Source: Rhizomys pruinosus (Eukaryota; Chordata; Mammalia; Rodentia; Spalacidae). Taken from it: a stretch of 64,000 nucleotides of DNA. The notes under the pieces were generated by a model that saw nothing but the letters and a program-made list of their open reading frames with translations, was not told the origin of the DNA and searched no databases. Positions 1 to 12,180 of the stretch are shown one piece after another. Position 1 is the stretch's first letter. Each line of letters starts with the position of its first letter. The stretch covers positions 1,887,147 through 1,951,146 of the forward strand of contig VZQC01005070.1 of assembly GCA_009823505.1 (NCBI GenBank). The letters run 5' to 3'. The translations under genes were made by a program, and so were the position numbers.

Positions 1-583
1 TTCACCGTTTGAGGTCTTTCTCCATTTGGGTTGACTTTTTTGTACAGGGTGAGATGGTATGGGGTTTTAATTTCCTTCTTCTGCAAGTGGTGATCAGTTT
101 TGCCAACACCACTTACTGAAGATGCCGTTCTTTCCTCCACTGTGGTTTTGGCCCCCTTGTCCAAATATGGAGTGGTGCGAAATTTTATATGCTCAGGTTT
201 GGATCTTCAGTTTTTAACCATTGGTAACAACAGGTCTGTTTTGTGCCAGTAACAGGGCTGTTTTTGACTATAGCCTGGTAATATAGTTTGATGTCTGGGG
301 TATAGGGGATCCCCCCTGTATGCTCTTTTTCATTCAGGGTGCTTTGGCATATTCGGGGGTCTATTTGTTTTTCCAAATGAAATTGGGATGTTTTTTCCAA
401 GCCGAAGAAACCCGGGGTTTTATTGGGATTGCATGTAAATGTTACACTAGTTTGGGTAGGATGGACATCCACTTTTACTGATTATTTATTTTCCCAATCC
501 ATGAGCAATGGGAGGTTGTGCCATCTTCTATGTCCTTCCTCAATTCCTTTTTCAGGGGTTATAAAACTAAAGTCCTTAGCATA
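1..583 (-). mobile_element. L1 ORF2 remnant, antisense
   Basis: Read on the minus strand this is the C-terminal half of an L1 ORF2 (reverse transcriptase protein), downstream of the RT domain. A decayed frame (472 to 185) contains IPYTPDIKLYYQAIV followed by a K/T-rich stretch and ...QWLKTEDPNLSI. This corresponds to the conserved L1 segment with a KLYYKAIV core and a following DQWNRxEDPE motif. Further minus-strand L1 wording (a 'cccaatccatgagca' block, 494-508) continues to about 583. The element runs off the left edge. Stops and frameshifts show it is dead. Its right border abuts plus-strand L1 3' sequence, which suggests a 5' inversion. Confidence 0.85.
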
Positions 584-1830
584 GGCCTTAAGCAAAATAT
601 GTTAATGTAGGAGTCTCTGACATCAGCATGAATTATTCTACCAAGGAGATGTGGCCAGGGGATCCAAAGCCGCCCACAAAAGTAAAGGCTCCTTTCCTCT
701 AACTTGGCATCTGAAGAGAGGGCGATAAGGCCCTGCTGTCGAAGCCCACGTTAACAAGGGAAAGTTATGTATTGAGACCACACTTGCAGGTGTACAGTGG
801 GTCTCTGGGAATACCAGAGAGTATAAGTACCAAAGGCCCCACATACATCAATAAAGCAAAAATATGGGTCCTCTTGAGTCAAGCAGGACTCCTCCATCAG
901 CACCAGCCACCTCACCTGCTGGGAAATACTGTGCAACAGAGGCACCCATCTGCCTGTATATCTAAATATAATATATAACCAAAATTTATCATATATATAA
1001 CAATATAATATGGTATATCACCAAATCTAATTGGCTATTAGCTCTCTCCCTTGGAGGAATAACCCTAGGGCTAATGACAAGCTTGCACCCCTAATGTGTC
1101 AGGAGATGTCATAGCCAAGTAAACGACCCTGTCCATATTTATAGAAAAAAATGTATTCATGGAATTAACATACCATCCAAACATCTGTGGTCTATACCAA
1201 AGTAACCTATGATAACAATTAGATACTGGTTTTAAATACCTATATTCTAATGGCTTGTGCTTCATTAAGAGGATCGAAATGTTTTCCTAGACAAACGCCA
1301 GCCATGAAAGAAAACAGCCAGATGGAACCAAGTCCAGCAACAGCTCCAGAGAAAGTAGACTTTTTTGCTTCTCATCCCACCTGTGGCCCCCTTTCTCTAG
1401 CTAGGAAGACAAATGCCAGAAGAGGGTGCACGGTTGAGAATGGTAAGGGGCTGTGATGGGGGTGAACAGTGAAACCTACTGCAAGAGAGCCTGGACATTA
1501 TTTGATAACTTGATTGATCATACAAGCCCCCTGCTGGATGGTGGGCACCAAGGGGCTGTGTGGGTGTTGGCACAAAACTGCTTGGCAAATTGGTTTTACA
1601 TGAAGGATGCTTGTACTCATAAATTATAACTTATGCTAAAAATGGAAAAAAAAAACAGAGAAAGTAGCACGACAGTTAGGCAGAATGAATGATCTGGGGA
1701 TGGGTGGGGTGGGATGGAGAGAAAGTGGGTATGAGGGAAATATGCCTGAAGCTGAATTGGAAATGAGTATGAAATACCACAAAGCATCAATAAAATAAAA
1801 TAAATAAATAAATAATAAATAATAAGAGAA
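584..1830 (+). mobile_element. L1 3'-UTR-type element, copy A
   Basis: About 1.05 kb from position 766 aligns by eye with 40921-41960 (copy B). Its last 450 bp match the reverse complements of 23200-23880 (copy C) and 59940-60377 (copy D). Shared landmarks, in order, are 'agctccagagaaagtaga', 'aagaggg(t/g)gca(c/t)ggt', 'ctgctggatggtggg', 'ggttttacatgaaggatgc', a G-rich tract (1695-1735) and 'caaagcatcaataaaa', ending in an A-rich AATAAA-repeat tail. A G-rich tract followed by an A tail is typical of L1 3' UTRs. 584-765 belongs less certainly. Relative to copy B it carries many one-base indels. No coding capacity. Confidence 0.75.
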
Positions 1831-2264
1831 CACCAAATAGGGAGAGTTTGCTGCCCCTCTCTCGGCCTACAACCACTTCAGCAGGCAATGGGAAGATGGT
1901 CTCCTGCCAACTGGGACAAGGATATCCACTGACTACTAGGTCTGTGGCACACTGGGCCTCGACTTTCTATCGGTCACCAAAAGTACAAGAACACAGTCTT
2001 CTTGGTTTAAGCTCTAGTTTATGATGTTCTGAGAGATGGATCTGAGTAAGCTCAGCATATAAGCCACAAAGAGACCAATGATCATCTATGGTACCCAGAG
2101 TATATCCTGTGTATTACAGAAGAAGAAAACAGGGATAGAAAATGTTATTCTGCAGGGATGCAGGCTTGGCATGGGGAGGTACTTCTGGTTAGCAGTCTAA
2201 GTTCTGGTTTACACTTCGGAATGCTGGCTAAGTTCTATTTCTTTTCCTAGATGGTGGTTATAAG
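1831..2264. other. Unique intergenic stretch, no gene seen
   Basis: No recognisable repeat, long open frame or splice-bordered exon was seen. Base composition is mixed. Nothing further can be supported. Confidence 0.5.
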
Positions 2265-2522
2265 AGTTTCTTCCTTGGGAGCTAGAGAGATGGCTCAGTG
2301 GTTAAGAGCATTAGATGCTCTTGCAAAGGACCAGAGTTCAAGTCTTTGCACCCACATGGAAGCCAATAGTCATCTGTAACTCCAGTTCCAGGGGAATATA
2401 ATGCCATCTTCTGACCTCCTTGGACATTGCATGACAGGGGTGCACTTACACGCATGCTGACAATACATTCATACACATAAAATAAAATTAATAGATAAAA
2501 TACATAAAACAGTTTCTTCCTT
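2265..2522 (+). mobile_element. B2-type SINE with 12-bp target duplication
   Basis: The tRNA-derived head ('gctagagagatggctcagtg', 2281-2300) is followed by the 'aactccagttccagggg' middle, the 'cttctgacctcc' block and an A-rich AATAAA-like tail. The element lies at 2277-2510. It is flanked by the direct repeat agtttcttcctt at 2265-2276 and 2511-2522, the target-site duplication made by L1-driven insertion. The internal pol III B-box region is decayed ('gagttcaagtc'), so transcription is unlikely. Confidence 0.93.
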
Positions 2523-2945
2523 TTAACAAAATTCACAGCCAAATATTAATTTTATTCAGTGTTCTGTGCCTGTGCTTCATTTTAAATTAAATGACTAAAA
2601 AGTGAAAAAAAATAAAAAGGTAACAAATATGAAAGTGCACACAATGTCAGTTATTTCAATCAAGGCCATGACATAGAGCTACAAATCCAAAGTAAAAAAA
2701 AAAATGAAATAAGAAGAGAAAATGGATAGCTGAGACTTCACAAAATGACTGTATATGTACTCGTATATTAAAGCCCTCCACAATGAGAATAATGATCATG
2801 CCACATTTTTGCTGAATGTTTTTCTCCTTTCTGATTATATATCACAGATGACTAATGAAAGGGTTATCCTGTCAAAGAGCCCAACTAATTAGTATGTTGC
2901 TTAGCAGCTCCCATATTTTAATTCTGTAACACAAAGGTACACATT
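2523..2945. other. Unique AT-rich stretch
   Basis: AT-rich, with short A runs and no recognised repeat or gene. Confidence 0.45.
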
Positions 2946-4040
2946 AAATGGGACCCTTCCACCTCTGTGCTACAGTGCTGACTGGCTTGATCTTGTGAAG
3001 GTCTTATGCTGGCAACCACAGCTAATATGAGTTCGTGAGTGTGACATCCAAGTCATTTCCATAAGGTTGTACAGCAGTCTTCCCCAACCTCTGGCTCTTA
3101 TTTCCACCCCTTCTTCTCAAATGTTCCTTGAGCCTAAGTGGGGAAGAAGGTATGACACAGATAGTTCATTTAGGGATAAGTATCCCCAGTCACTTGTCCT
3201 CTGCATTTTATCTAGGTTTCAGCCTGAATTAATCACTTGTTGCTGTATAAAGCTTCTCTGATGAGAGTTGCAAGAGTTGATGGATAATAAAGATAAGTAT
3301 TAAGATCTACGACCTTTTTGGTCATGTGTATTTGGCTATATTTACAATGCCATTCATGATTTACCTCCCACCGAGAGGACTTTAAGTACAATTAGATAGC
3401 TGCTGGTTACCCTGTAGATAAAATGCCGCTACTGCTACTGCACCAATGGCAATAACTTGCCGTGCCATTCATGTGGCTATTAGGCTTTACAGCTGGGTTA
3501 GACCACTGATTGATTTCCTCCCTTAGCATAGTATCCTCTATAACAATGAGAGCTGGTCTTCAGGGAGAAGGCTGCCAGGTCAGTTCCAGCTCCATTGCTC
3601 CAAGACCTGTGTTCAATGTATCTTTAGCAATAGGGTCTTACCTTCAAGCTCTGGGTGGTAATCAAGGGCTCTGGCAATAGCTTGCGTTATTTCTGGAGTC
3701 TCGTGGACTACCCTGACCAACGACTCGAATGGAGGTTTCTTCTGTCTGGCACTGTTTCCCTTGCTACATAGCCTTCAGCCACATATATGCACTAATGTTC
3801 AGATATTACATGAATATTTTTCAGAGGGGGTTTGAGTTAATACATTCCCCTCTGGCTTTTTACTCCACTTAAGCTTTGTTTCTCTCCCCAACCCCGTCTA
3901 ACATCCATCCTTCCTCCCCCCCCATAAGATCTTAGAAAAAAACATGTCTCTTGTCATATCTGTAGACAAATGAAATTTCTTACTATATGCCAAATATGGA
4001 TTTTTATATTTTCAGACAAACATACTGTATACCACTCATC
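2946..4040. mobile_element. Rodent L1-associated 3' region, first half
   Basis: Recognised from wording common in mouse genomic L1 3' regions: 'ggcaaccacagct...gagttcgtgagtg' (3013-3038), 'cctctggctctta' (3089-3101), 'aagcttctctgatgagagtt' (3249-3268), 'ggcaataacttgcc', 'agctgggtta' and 'ctgaccaacgactcgaatgg' (3713-3732). A C/T-rich tract follows at about 3870-3925. The piece at 3085-3145 reads as the reverse complement of the 4335-4400 piece, so orientation of this half is uncertain. It is non-coding and decayed. Confidence 0.65.
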
Positions 4041-4812
4041 AAAGAAGCTTCTTTTTTGCAACAGATGGAGGCTTTTACAGAGTTCCACAACTGGTCACAC
4101 ATAGACTATATATCTGAGAGATGCCTAGCCAGCCCTGAGTGACACATCTACAATGGGACCTCTACATTTAAATCTCATGGAACATAGTGGAATGGGGTAG
4201 ACGGAATATGAATATGTTCCTCAACTCTCACCAGAGAAGTTTTGTCAAACCACAGATGGACATGCGCACAGAAGGCTACAACAGGCTAAGTTTTAGATCT
4301 GAAGAGTGAATGTCCATTGATAGGATACCTATATTAAACTTCAACCCCTGCAGCTCAGAGACCATTGCAGAAGAAGGGCAGAAAGATTCTACGAGCAAAT
4401 GCTAGTACATGAATATAAGACGACAGAGAATTCCAGGCCACCAGGAAATTTCTCATATGAACTTGCAAGAAAAGTGACAGCATGTACACGTGACTTAATC
4501 AGACAAAAACCCAGTATAGAATGAGAAAAATGGGCAGCAGGCCCAAACCACAGTCTAGGAATTATTGGCAATTGATAACTGCTGGGTGAGTGAGAGTAAG
4601 AGCTGTAGATAGCCTGACTAGACTCCAGTGGATAAACTTGCATGGAAGGACATGCGAGTTCAAGATTCAATCAACCAGGTTGAACTTAACATAAAATCCA
4701 GTGAGGGGAGGTTACAGAGGGGGCATGGATCGGGGAGGGGCTCTAAATTTGATTAAGTTCTATTATAGGAAATATAGAAAAATTCAATAAGTATATATTC
4801 AAAAAAGAAAAA
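4041..4812 (+). mobile_element. L1 3' UTR, sense
   Basis: Contains the rodent L1 3' landmarks 'agcttcttttttgcaacaga' (4047-4066), 'acagagttccacaactgg' (4078-4095), 'gcagaaagatt', 'gacaaaaac', 'tattggcaattgataactgc' (4563-4582), a G-rich stretch at 4703-4740 and 'gattaag', ending in an A-rich tail at 4770-4812. The same 3' module occurs at 42215-42715. No open frame of note. Confidence 0.7.
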
Positions 4813-4849
4813 AGATAAAAAGATAAGCATTTAGAAGGCGCTTTGATAC

Positions 4850-5185
4850 TATGTTCCTAGTGAGAAGCTGTTGGCAGTTTGTGGTCACTAGAGGAGGGAC
4901 AGTTTTCTTTAGGGGCATGTCCCATGGTAGGTTACCATGCTGTAGAGGATGGTGCTCTCTACCCATGGGCATATGGGGAATCCCTAACTGAACTCAGTGG
5001 GTTAAAAGAAGAAAAAGAGGAAGAGGAGGAGGAGGAAGAAGAAGAAAGAAGAAGAAAAAGGAAACAAAACTGGAGGATAAGGGTGCAGGGAGTGGATAAT
5101 GTATGTACATTTACTTCATGTATGTACATTTACTCCATGTATGAAATTACCAAAAAAGCTAAAGAAAAATTTTAAAGTGCAAATT
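4850..5185 (+). mobile_element. Second L1 3' end, sense
   Basis: Matches the L1 3' terminal module containing 'ccatgggcatatgggga', 'gaactcagtgggtt' (4989-5002) and a terminal 'gtatgaaattaccaaa' before an A tail. It follows directly behind another L1 3' end in the same orientation, so it is either a second 5'-truncated insertion or a rearranged tail. A purine tract at 5004-5062 interrupts it. Confidence 0.65.
5004..5062 (+). repeat. GAA/GAG purine tract
   Basis: Imperfect (GAA)n/(GAG)n run inside the L1 3' end. A 98-codon open frame across it is low-complexity Glu/Lys/Arg and is not a gene. Confidence 0.85.
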
Positions 5186-8162
5186 AAGTGGACAACAGGA
5201 AGACTTTTTTTCTTTGTTTTTTAACCAACAAAACAAGCTGCTCAATCCATTTTATAATTATTTATCTTAAGTTCTAAGTAGTCATTCCACAAGGACGCCC
5301 GTGGGGTATAATGTGATCACACATGTAAATAGTCATGAGCATGTGCTTCGTCCATCTTCTCCCCTCAGCTGTCTTATTGTTGTTCCTGACTGGTTTGAAG
5401 GGAAGAACTGAATCTGAAGGTGTGCACTGATTTCCAAACCCCTCCACTTGCTTGTGGTAGGTTCTCAGGTTCTTTCACCTCATCCTTAGTTGGGGGAGTG
5501 CCATTTCTTTTCATCTCTCATGATCTAGTAATCTTGAGAAGTGAGGTGATTTGCATTTAAAGGTGCTAGTGGAAAGCGCAACTCATTACCCGAGGAGCAG
5601 AATACAGTTCTCTATGTGAGGGGATTTATAAATAAACAAACCACTTCCATTTCACTTTGATTCGCTCTGTCTTGAAACCATGTGGTACTTTTTGTCTCCA
5701 GCAAGAGGGGTCTTATAAAACCTAAACATGAAGAACAATAGCAGGGTGGAAGGCATGTTTTATACCAGGTAAAAGGAACCACTGGGGCTACTGTATAAGA
5801 TATTTTTCTTACAGTAACAGATTGCCAAATTATCACAGCATCAACAGCATGAGAGTCTAGAAACAGCTTTATTAACTCAGAATGCTGGGACATTATGCAT
5901 CGCACCTGCATGAAAACAAATGGTAGTACTCAGTTCACAAAAAAACGTGTGTGGGTTTATAGAAGTTGGAAATACCACAATAGTCATATATTAATAACAG
6001 GTCACCATGTTTTACCACTTGTTTTGCTCTCTCTTTAATTTCACACTCCTTTCAATATAACTTAATGAACATGGAACTTAAATATTTCAAAAACACCAAG
6101 TGGTGTCAATTCGATCTACTTGAACTTAAAATTCTGTTACCCAGGCAATATTTTCAATCGTTATTTTATTCTGGATAAGGGTTTGACAGGGCCAGGTGTG
6201 GAACCAGGAAGGCTTATTTTGCCCTCTTGAGTCTCTCAGTCAGCATTTTTTAGAACAACCTGGACAGAGTGGTTCATTTGCATGCCAGTTCCTACAATGC
6301 TCTTCTAGCCAACTGCCATTCACTAGCAATGTAAGGGCCTAAGCTTTGTCAATGTAGTCAAAGATTTGGCTTCACGGAAGGGACTGCAGATAAAGATAGC
6401 AGGCTGTTAAAGGGGCAGCAGCAACACACCAACGGCAAGGAAACGTTCACAGATTTCACGGGCTCACTTCCATCCCAAATTAGTCACTGGTAGGGACAGC
6501 TATAAAGACAAGTGCCTCTTTTTTCCACACTGTGGGGATAAAGTGGACTACCATTCCTAGAAATCCCTGATGCTATCCAGTGTAAGGACAAACAGGAAAG
6601 GCAGGAACAGCCATCACCACATCACTGTGTGGTGGCCTCTAAAGAACGGAGCCTGTAGCTAACCCCGGAGTGTAGGAACAGTGTGTGTGCACAGTACTAA
6701 GCCTGTGTGTGCACATTACCAAGCCGGTAAAGCTGAGCTTCCAGTGAGTGATCGTAATTGAGAAATCTCAGGTATGTCCAAAATATATGCATATTTTCCT
6801 CTACAAGTCACCTCCTCCAGAAATTTATAAATAGACTGCTAGCAAAGTAATAAAGGCACATGGTATTTTTATTCCTTAGCAACTAGACAAAACCCACTTG
6901 TCCCTTCACTTCATTTGCCCACTAACAAGACATCTGAAAGTCATAAAATTAAAGTGCTCTCTGTTACAGCTATTCGCTGTGATACTCAAGAGTGACACCA
7001 GTAGTAGTTACTGTAAGACAGAGCCCAGGGAATGATTTAGAGGAAAAGAGAGAAGGCAAGAAGCCCTGCACCACAGGTGCTGCATGAGCACACGTGTGCT
7101 GCAAACACCCTGTCACCTGTCAGTTTCTGATACCTCCTGCTTTTCTCTGGAGGAGTGAATGCACAAGAGGCAAATGAAGAGCAGAGATGGACTAACAGAT
7201 TTGATCCCTATGTTGCCTGGCTTGGCTGTGTTTCATTTTTTCAAAATCATTCTTAAAACTCAACACTTACTTGAGGGAACTGGCCAAGTCCTACTTTATG
7301 GATCTCTGTGTCATAGAATCTCAACATTGTGCATCTAGCTGAGGTCACAGATTAAAAGCATCATCTCCTCAGTTCTTATTCCTTAATTACCCAGAGTACA
7401 GGATGCTGGACTAATTCCTTCAAGCAGGGCTTAAAATGAGTGCGAAGTACGTTCCCTCATCTTTGTGGATTAGCTCAATGTTAATACACATAGTTAAAGG
7501 TTCTGGGACTTCCTGAATCCTAAGAATATAGCAGTCTCCTTCTACTTTGGAGACAAGGGCTTGGTATGTAGTCCAGATTGGCAGGGCTCTTGCATCTGTT
7601 GCTCAAGGCTGGACTCACAGGCATGTAGCAATATACCCAGTTTAAGAACATGTTCATGTAAAGTTAGGTTTTGAAAACTATTTGACCATGGAAGATTTTT
7701 GGCATTAAATATAAAAGTTTCTTATTAAAATCTCTTAGACACAGGAACCTAAATTGGGAAAACTCTATTTTGTAAAGGAAAAAAAAAATTATATACGACA
7801 ATAGCACTCGGTACAGCATAAATGAGCAAGCATTTTTTTTTTTTGTTTCATCTTTTATACTGTTCCTTACAAAGAGCAAAAATTATGTACACCTTGGTAA
7901 ATTCTTAATGTCACTTCCACAAAATTGACCCCTCATGCAACAAATTATGTCTTTGACACCTCATCAGTAGTATCAAAGAAGACTGGGGCATGTGTATTGC
8001 TATCAAGGTAGCTATTATATAATTAGGTTCTTTCAATAAGAAACCATGAAAGAAAGATTACAAGGCAATCTGCATGACTTTTATGTTTTTACAAGGCAAA
8101 CAGGATTAGAATAACTAATAAAATTAGATGTTACCCACTGAGCACTATGTGCATAGCCCTCT

Positions 8163-8165
<3 letters not shown>
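5186..8165. other. Unique intergenic DNA, about 3 kb
   Basis: Mostly non-repetitive AT-rich sequence. No exon, processed pseudogene or RNA gene could be recognised on either strand. The 99-codon minus-strand open frame at 5612-5911 has no recognisable motif and is probably chance. Confidence 0.45.
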
Positions 8166-8235
<70 letters not shown>

Positions 8236-8238
8236 CAC

Positions 8239-8271
<33 letters not shown>

Positions 8272-8274
8272 AAT
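8166..8274. repeat. (AT)n microsatellite
   Basis: About 109 bp of almost pure alternating AT with a few AA, AC and GT breaks. It is self-complementary, so it can form hairpins or a cruciform and is likely length-variable. Confidence 0.97.
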
Positions 8275-10296
8275 TTGTTTGTTCCTAAGAGCAAATATAC
8301 AAATTAGAGTCTAAATTTTCCCCATTTTAGAAATCAGCACATCAGAAATGGATAAACTCAGCAAGGTGCAGGGCAAACAGCTAGAAAATGACACAATGGT
8401 AAAACACTAATGCAGGACTAGTTTGAGTGTGATTGTGGATTTGGGCTCGCAGGCATTTTAATCCTGAAGAAAATTCCCAATGGTAGCTTAAGTGTTTTCC
8501 ATTCTTTCTGGAAATCTATCTGATCTGTCATTGGCTTATCAGATTGAGCCATTTTTATTCACTATCAATTGAGATAATGTTTCAACTGTGTTTGATTTTA
8601 ATTTTAAAAACTGTATTTCTCAATAACGGGAAATTTGAAATCCTTTGTGTTTTGAACCATATTTTGTTATTCACATGCCCTATTCATGCAAGTTTGCATA
8701 ATTGAGCAGGGCAATGAAGAGGCATTGTCAATTCTATAAATACCTGTGTGGTTCAGGAACCACCAGTGAACTATAAAAGAGTAAATATTTTTAGCCATGG
8801 AAAAGATTTTCCAGTTTTAAAATACATGTTCTAAAATAAATGTCATTGGTTAAATCACTTCAATAAATGCACTTCCTACATACAAAAGAAAAGCCTACTC
8901 TTTCACCTACATACACAAGAGCAGAGCCATTTGTCATGGTTATCACTTAGCTTTAGATCAATTGATTATTGGCAGGCTGTTTTGGGTCTGGACAATATAA
9001 ACAGAAATATTCATCTCCAGAAGAAAATCGGTGTTCAGTCTCATTCCAGCACAAAGAGACCTGGCTCTTGTATTTCACCAAACTGAAAGCAGCTTTTATT
9101 GATTTCACATTGCACTGAATTTGTTATAGTTTCCAAAGTGGTGGCAGAACCACTATTGGGAGATATTATTAACTTACAGATAATGGATTTAAAAGAAGAG
9201 TTGACATATAAGAAAATGTTACAAGTTTCAGGCATATCTGAAAATTACATTAATTGTGACAAAGTTTGTCTTGTTTAGGCTTGTTGTTTAGGCTTCTCAT
9301 TGATTGGGTAAAATGATTGAATATTTTGACTCTTCATGAGATGTCACAAAGTTTATTCTTAAAATCATGTAGATTTTCATGTTTTCTTTAAAAAGTTACT
9401 CTGAGAGAAACTATATACACATGCACATATGCACCTGTGAGCATTCATTGTGATGCCTGCATCGTAAAAACCATTAAGCTTGAGAGTAGTCTAAGCCAGG
9501 AACTATTCTCAAGAGGAAGGAAGCTAATCCCTGGCAATTAGGACTCAATATTTATTTCTGGACCTTTATGGAAGGATATATAAATGTCAAATAAATATAT
9601 CCTTATCCTAAGCTAGGAAGGTTCTCTTGAGTTTAACACTATGCCAGCTGGGAAAAGAAGGATCAGTTATTAAAACAATACTCTTGTATTAAACCCATAA
9701 AATGTAATGTTGGTACTCAATTCTGGAAACTTTCTCCTGCTAATTTTAACACAATTATGAAATTAGGCTTCTGTAACAAGCCTCATGATGAGCTCACACA
9801 CCTGCGGGAAACACACACATGTGTATAGATATGCAAGTATTACCAAGATGACATTGTAAGTTGGGTATGCTGTCCTCCCAGCCTCTACTTCTTCAGATCA
9901 TACAAATGAATAAAGCTTAAAATAAAGTTTCTGCTCCATGACACGGTAAGCTTTCCTGTGAGGAATAAGAAAGTAAACTGTGTGGCTCACAGCCATATAA
10001 AAGATACCAGGACAAGTTTGAAATAGTGTACAGGGTCTTGTTTTTTATTGTGACTATTTCCCTGACAATGACCATTGCAACTCTTGCACACAGTGTCTCT
10101 GCCAGCTGCATGCAACACAGCACACTGGCTTAACTATTAGGCTTCTCAGTGGAGCATGCAAGAAAGCCACTGTGAGCCTGACGCCTGGACAGCTATGGCA
10201 TCTTTTGCTTTTACTCAGAGCTGCTGAGTGTAAAGAGAGTGAATGGGGATTTATTGCCTTCCCATAAAGTGGAAAATGCATATTTTCAAAGAGCTT
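8275..10296. other. Unique AT-rich intergenic DNA
   Basis: No clear repeat family and no credible gene. Several short open frames (up to 83 codons) lack any motif. Confidence 0.45.
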
Positions 10297-10298
10297 AA

Positions 10299-10465
10299 GG
10301 CACATTTTTTTTTTTTTTGTTCTTTTTCGAGACAGGGTCTCCCTGTAGCCCCAGCTGTCCTGGAACTCACTCTGTAGACCAGGCTGGCCTTGAACTCACA
10401 AAGATCCACCTGCTTCTGCCTCCTGAGTGCTGGAATTTAAGGCATGCGCCACAAGGCATGGCACA
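10299..10465 (-). mobile_element. B1 SINE
   Basis: Starts with a T run (10305-10318; poly-A on the minus strand), then 'gagacagggtctccctgtag', 'ctgtagaccaggctggcctt' and 'gaactcacaaagatcc', ending 'ggcatgcgccac'. It is close to full length for a B1. A short direct repeat, ggcaca, borders it at 10299-10304 and 10460-10465. Confidence 0.93.
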
Positions 10466-10559
10466 ATGTTTGCTTTTTAATGGCAAGCATATAGAGTTCC
10501 AAACTTGCTTCAGAATTGTGGACATCACTATGAGGTAGCGCTTTCAAATTCTATTTTCC

Positions 10560-10640
10560 CCTGTGCTGGAGTTCAATCCCAGGGCCTCTCATATTCTAGA
10601 TAAGCTTTCAAAAGCCAAGCAACATCCACCATACTGGATA
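10560..10640 (-). mobile_element. Degenerate ID SINE
   Basis: Wording 'gtgctggagttcaatcccag' then 'agggcctctcat' and 'aagccaagcaacatccacc' corresponds to the reverse complement of the tRNA-Ala-derived ID head. It is heavily decayed. Confidence 0.55.
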
Positions 10641-10832
10641 GCCTTTCTAGAAAGAGTGCTCCCTAGTCATCTTCAAAAGAGAAACGCAAATATTAGGTAA
10701 CATTACATGGCCAGCGAAGGACATATCTAATGCTGTGTCTTAATTTGCTTTGCTGGTATCTTATTGAATGTTGGTATGTCTGTTAGCTTCTCTAACTGTA
10801 AAAGGAGTACTGACAAATTCATGTCTTTTTAA

Positions 10833-11054
10833 AGATACATTTTTATTATTTTTAAATTATATGTATATGTGTGTGTGGGGGGGGTTAAGTGTATGAAGCC
10901 TGGTATCCATAGTGACAAGAAAAGGACATCAGATCCCCTAGAGGTGAAGTTACAGGCTTTTGTGAGCCACATGACATAGGTGCTGAGAACTATACTCAGG
11001 TCCTGGGCAAGAGCAGTGCATGATTTTAACCACTGGGCCATTGCTCCAATCCCA
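10833..11054 (-). mobile_element. B3-type SINE (old B2 relative)
   Basis: On the minus strand the tRNA-like head ends at about 11054. The B3 core 'ggacatcagatcccctagag' (10924-10943) and 'ggtgctgagaactatactca' (10979-10998) are visible, with a short GT tract and an A/T-rich tail at 10833-10870. It is more diverged than the B2 copies elsewhere in the window. Confidence 0.85.
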
Positions 11055-11585
11055 AGTTTCTTTTCTTTCTATTTTTAATTCATCACTGGCAGGGATCTCT
11101 GAGATTGCCTTTCTTATTCTCTGTCTTCTAAATCTACTTTCTAGAAATTGCCAATATTCAATAATACCTGCTAGAGGAGAGGTTTAATAAAATAAAATTT
11201 AAATCCACAGACTTAGTGTGAAAAGCCTGGGGAGACTCTCAGGATATTTTTTTGTAGTCCTGGCTCGACTCCCTCATTCACTGAGTTACTCAAAAGTGAT
11301 GTTTGGCAAAGACTATCACCAATCTCCTAAGACTGTTGTGATGATTACATTAAATAATGTCTTTAAATGGCCACGTTCACCCAATCATTTCCTTGAAAAG
11401 AAACTTTAATTATAACAGAGATGTTTATTATATTAAAACATAATTGTACTTGCAACTGTCACTGAGAAAGTGTTTTGCATTATCCAGGCTCCACACTGAA
11501 ACCTTATGAGAGGTCTCATAAGATTAGCCTTGAATCCAAACTGCATGTGTTAGAATTTCACTAAATCTCACATAAGATACACACT
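11055..11585. other. Mostly unique; possible MIR tail
   Basis: A short piece at 11328-11368 ('gactgttgtgatgattacat') resembles the 3' part of MIR. The rest is unassigned. Confidence 0.35.
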
Positions 11586-11589
11586 CCTG

Positions 11590-11740
11590 CATGTGTTACT
11601 TAACCTCTCTGTACCTTGGTCTTCTCAAATGCCTAAATCAGACTATTATTGCTCAACTGGGTCGTTATGAAAAGTGAAGCAACAGCTTTAGGGTACAGGT
11701 GGTGTAAGCCCTAGGCAGGAGTCAGCTGTCGTGTTGAAAT
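11590..11740 (+). mobile_element. MIR fragment
   Basis: 'gtgttacttaacctctctgt' (11596-11615) then 'accttggtcttctcaaatg' is the conserved MIR core. The remainder has decayed. Confidence 0.65.
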
Positions 11741-12180
11741 CAAACATCATCACATTTGATTCTGCAAGAACACTGTCCTGGCCTTTAAGATGTGTTTTGA
11801 AAACAAAATAATGAACTAATTTTAATTGATCTTGACCCTAATCTTGACTATTTAAGCCTTTTATATAACTGTAATTCTTTTATTTCCTCTAATAATGATC
11901 ATTTGTTCTTACAGTGTTCTTAGTAGAGGCAGAAAGTAAGATTTCCCCACTAATTCAACCATCGACATGGTCATCAAAATACATCTTTTATGATTATGGC
12001 TGCCAAAAGAAGAAATAGATCCAACAGAAATGAGTCTACGAGGGAAGTCAGAGCGAGAAGCCGGTAGTGTCCTTCGTAAAGGTTCATAAGCCTACGGTCA
12101 TTTTTAAAGCCCCCAATTTTATCTCCATTTTATAAATTGAGGCCAATTCTCCAGCAAAGTCTACTTTATAACATCCATTA
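11741..12180. other. Unique stretch
   Basis: No repeat or gene recognised. Confidence 0.4.

Noticed and set aside
4879..5175. Acidic/basic 98-codon frame
   Set aside because: It is the L1 3' end plus a GAA/GAG tract; the Glu-Arg-Lys run comes from the simple repeat.
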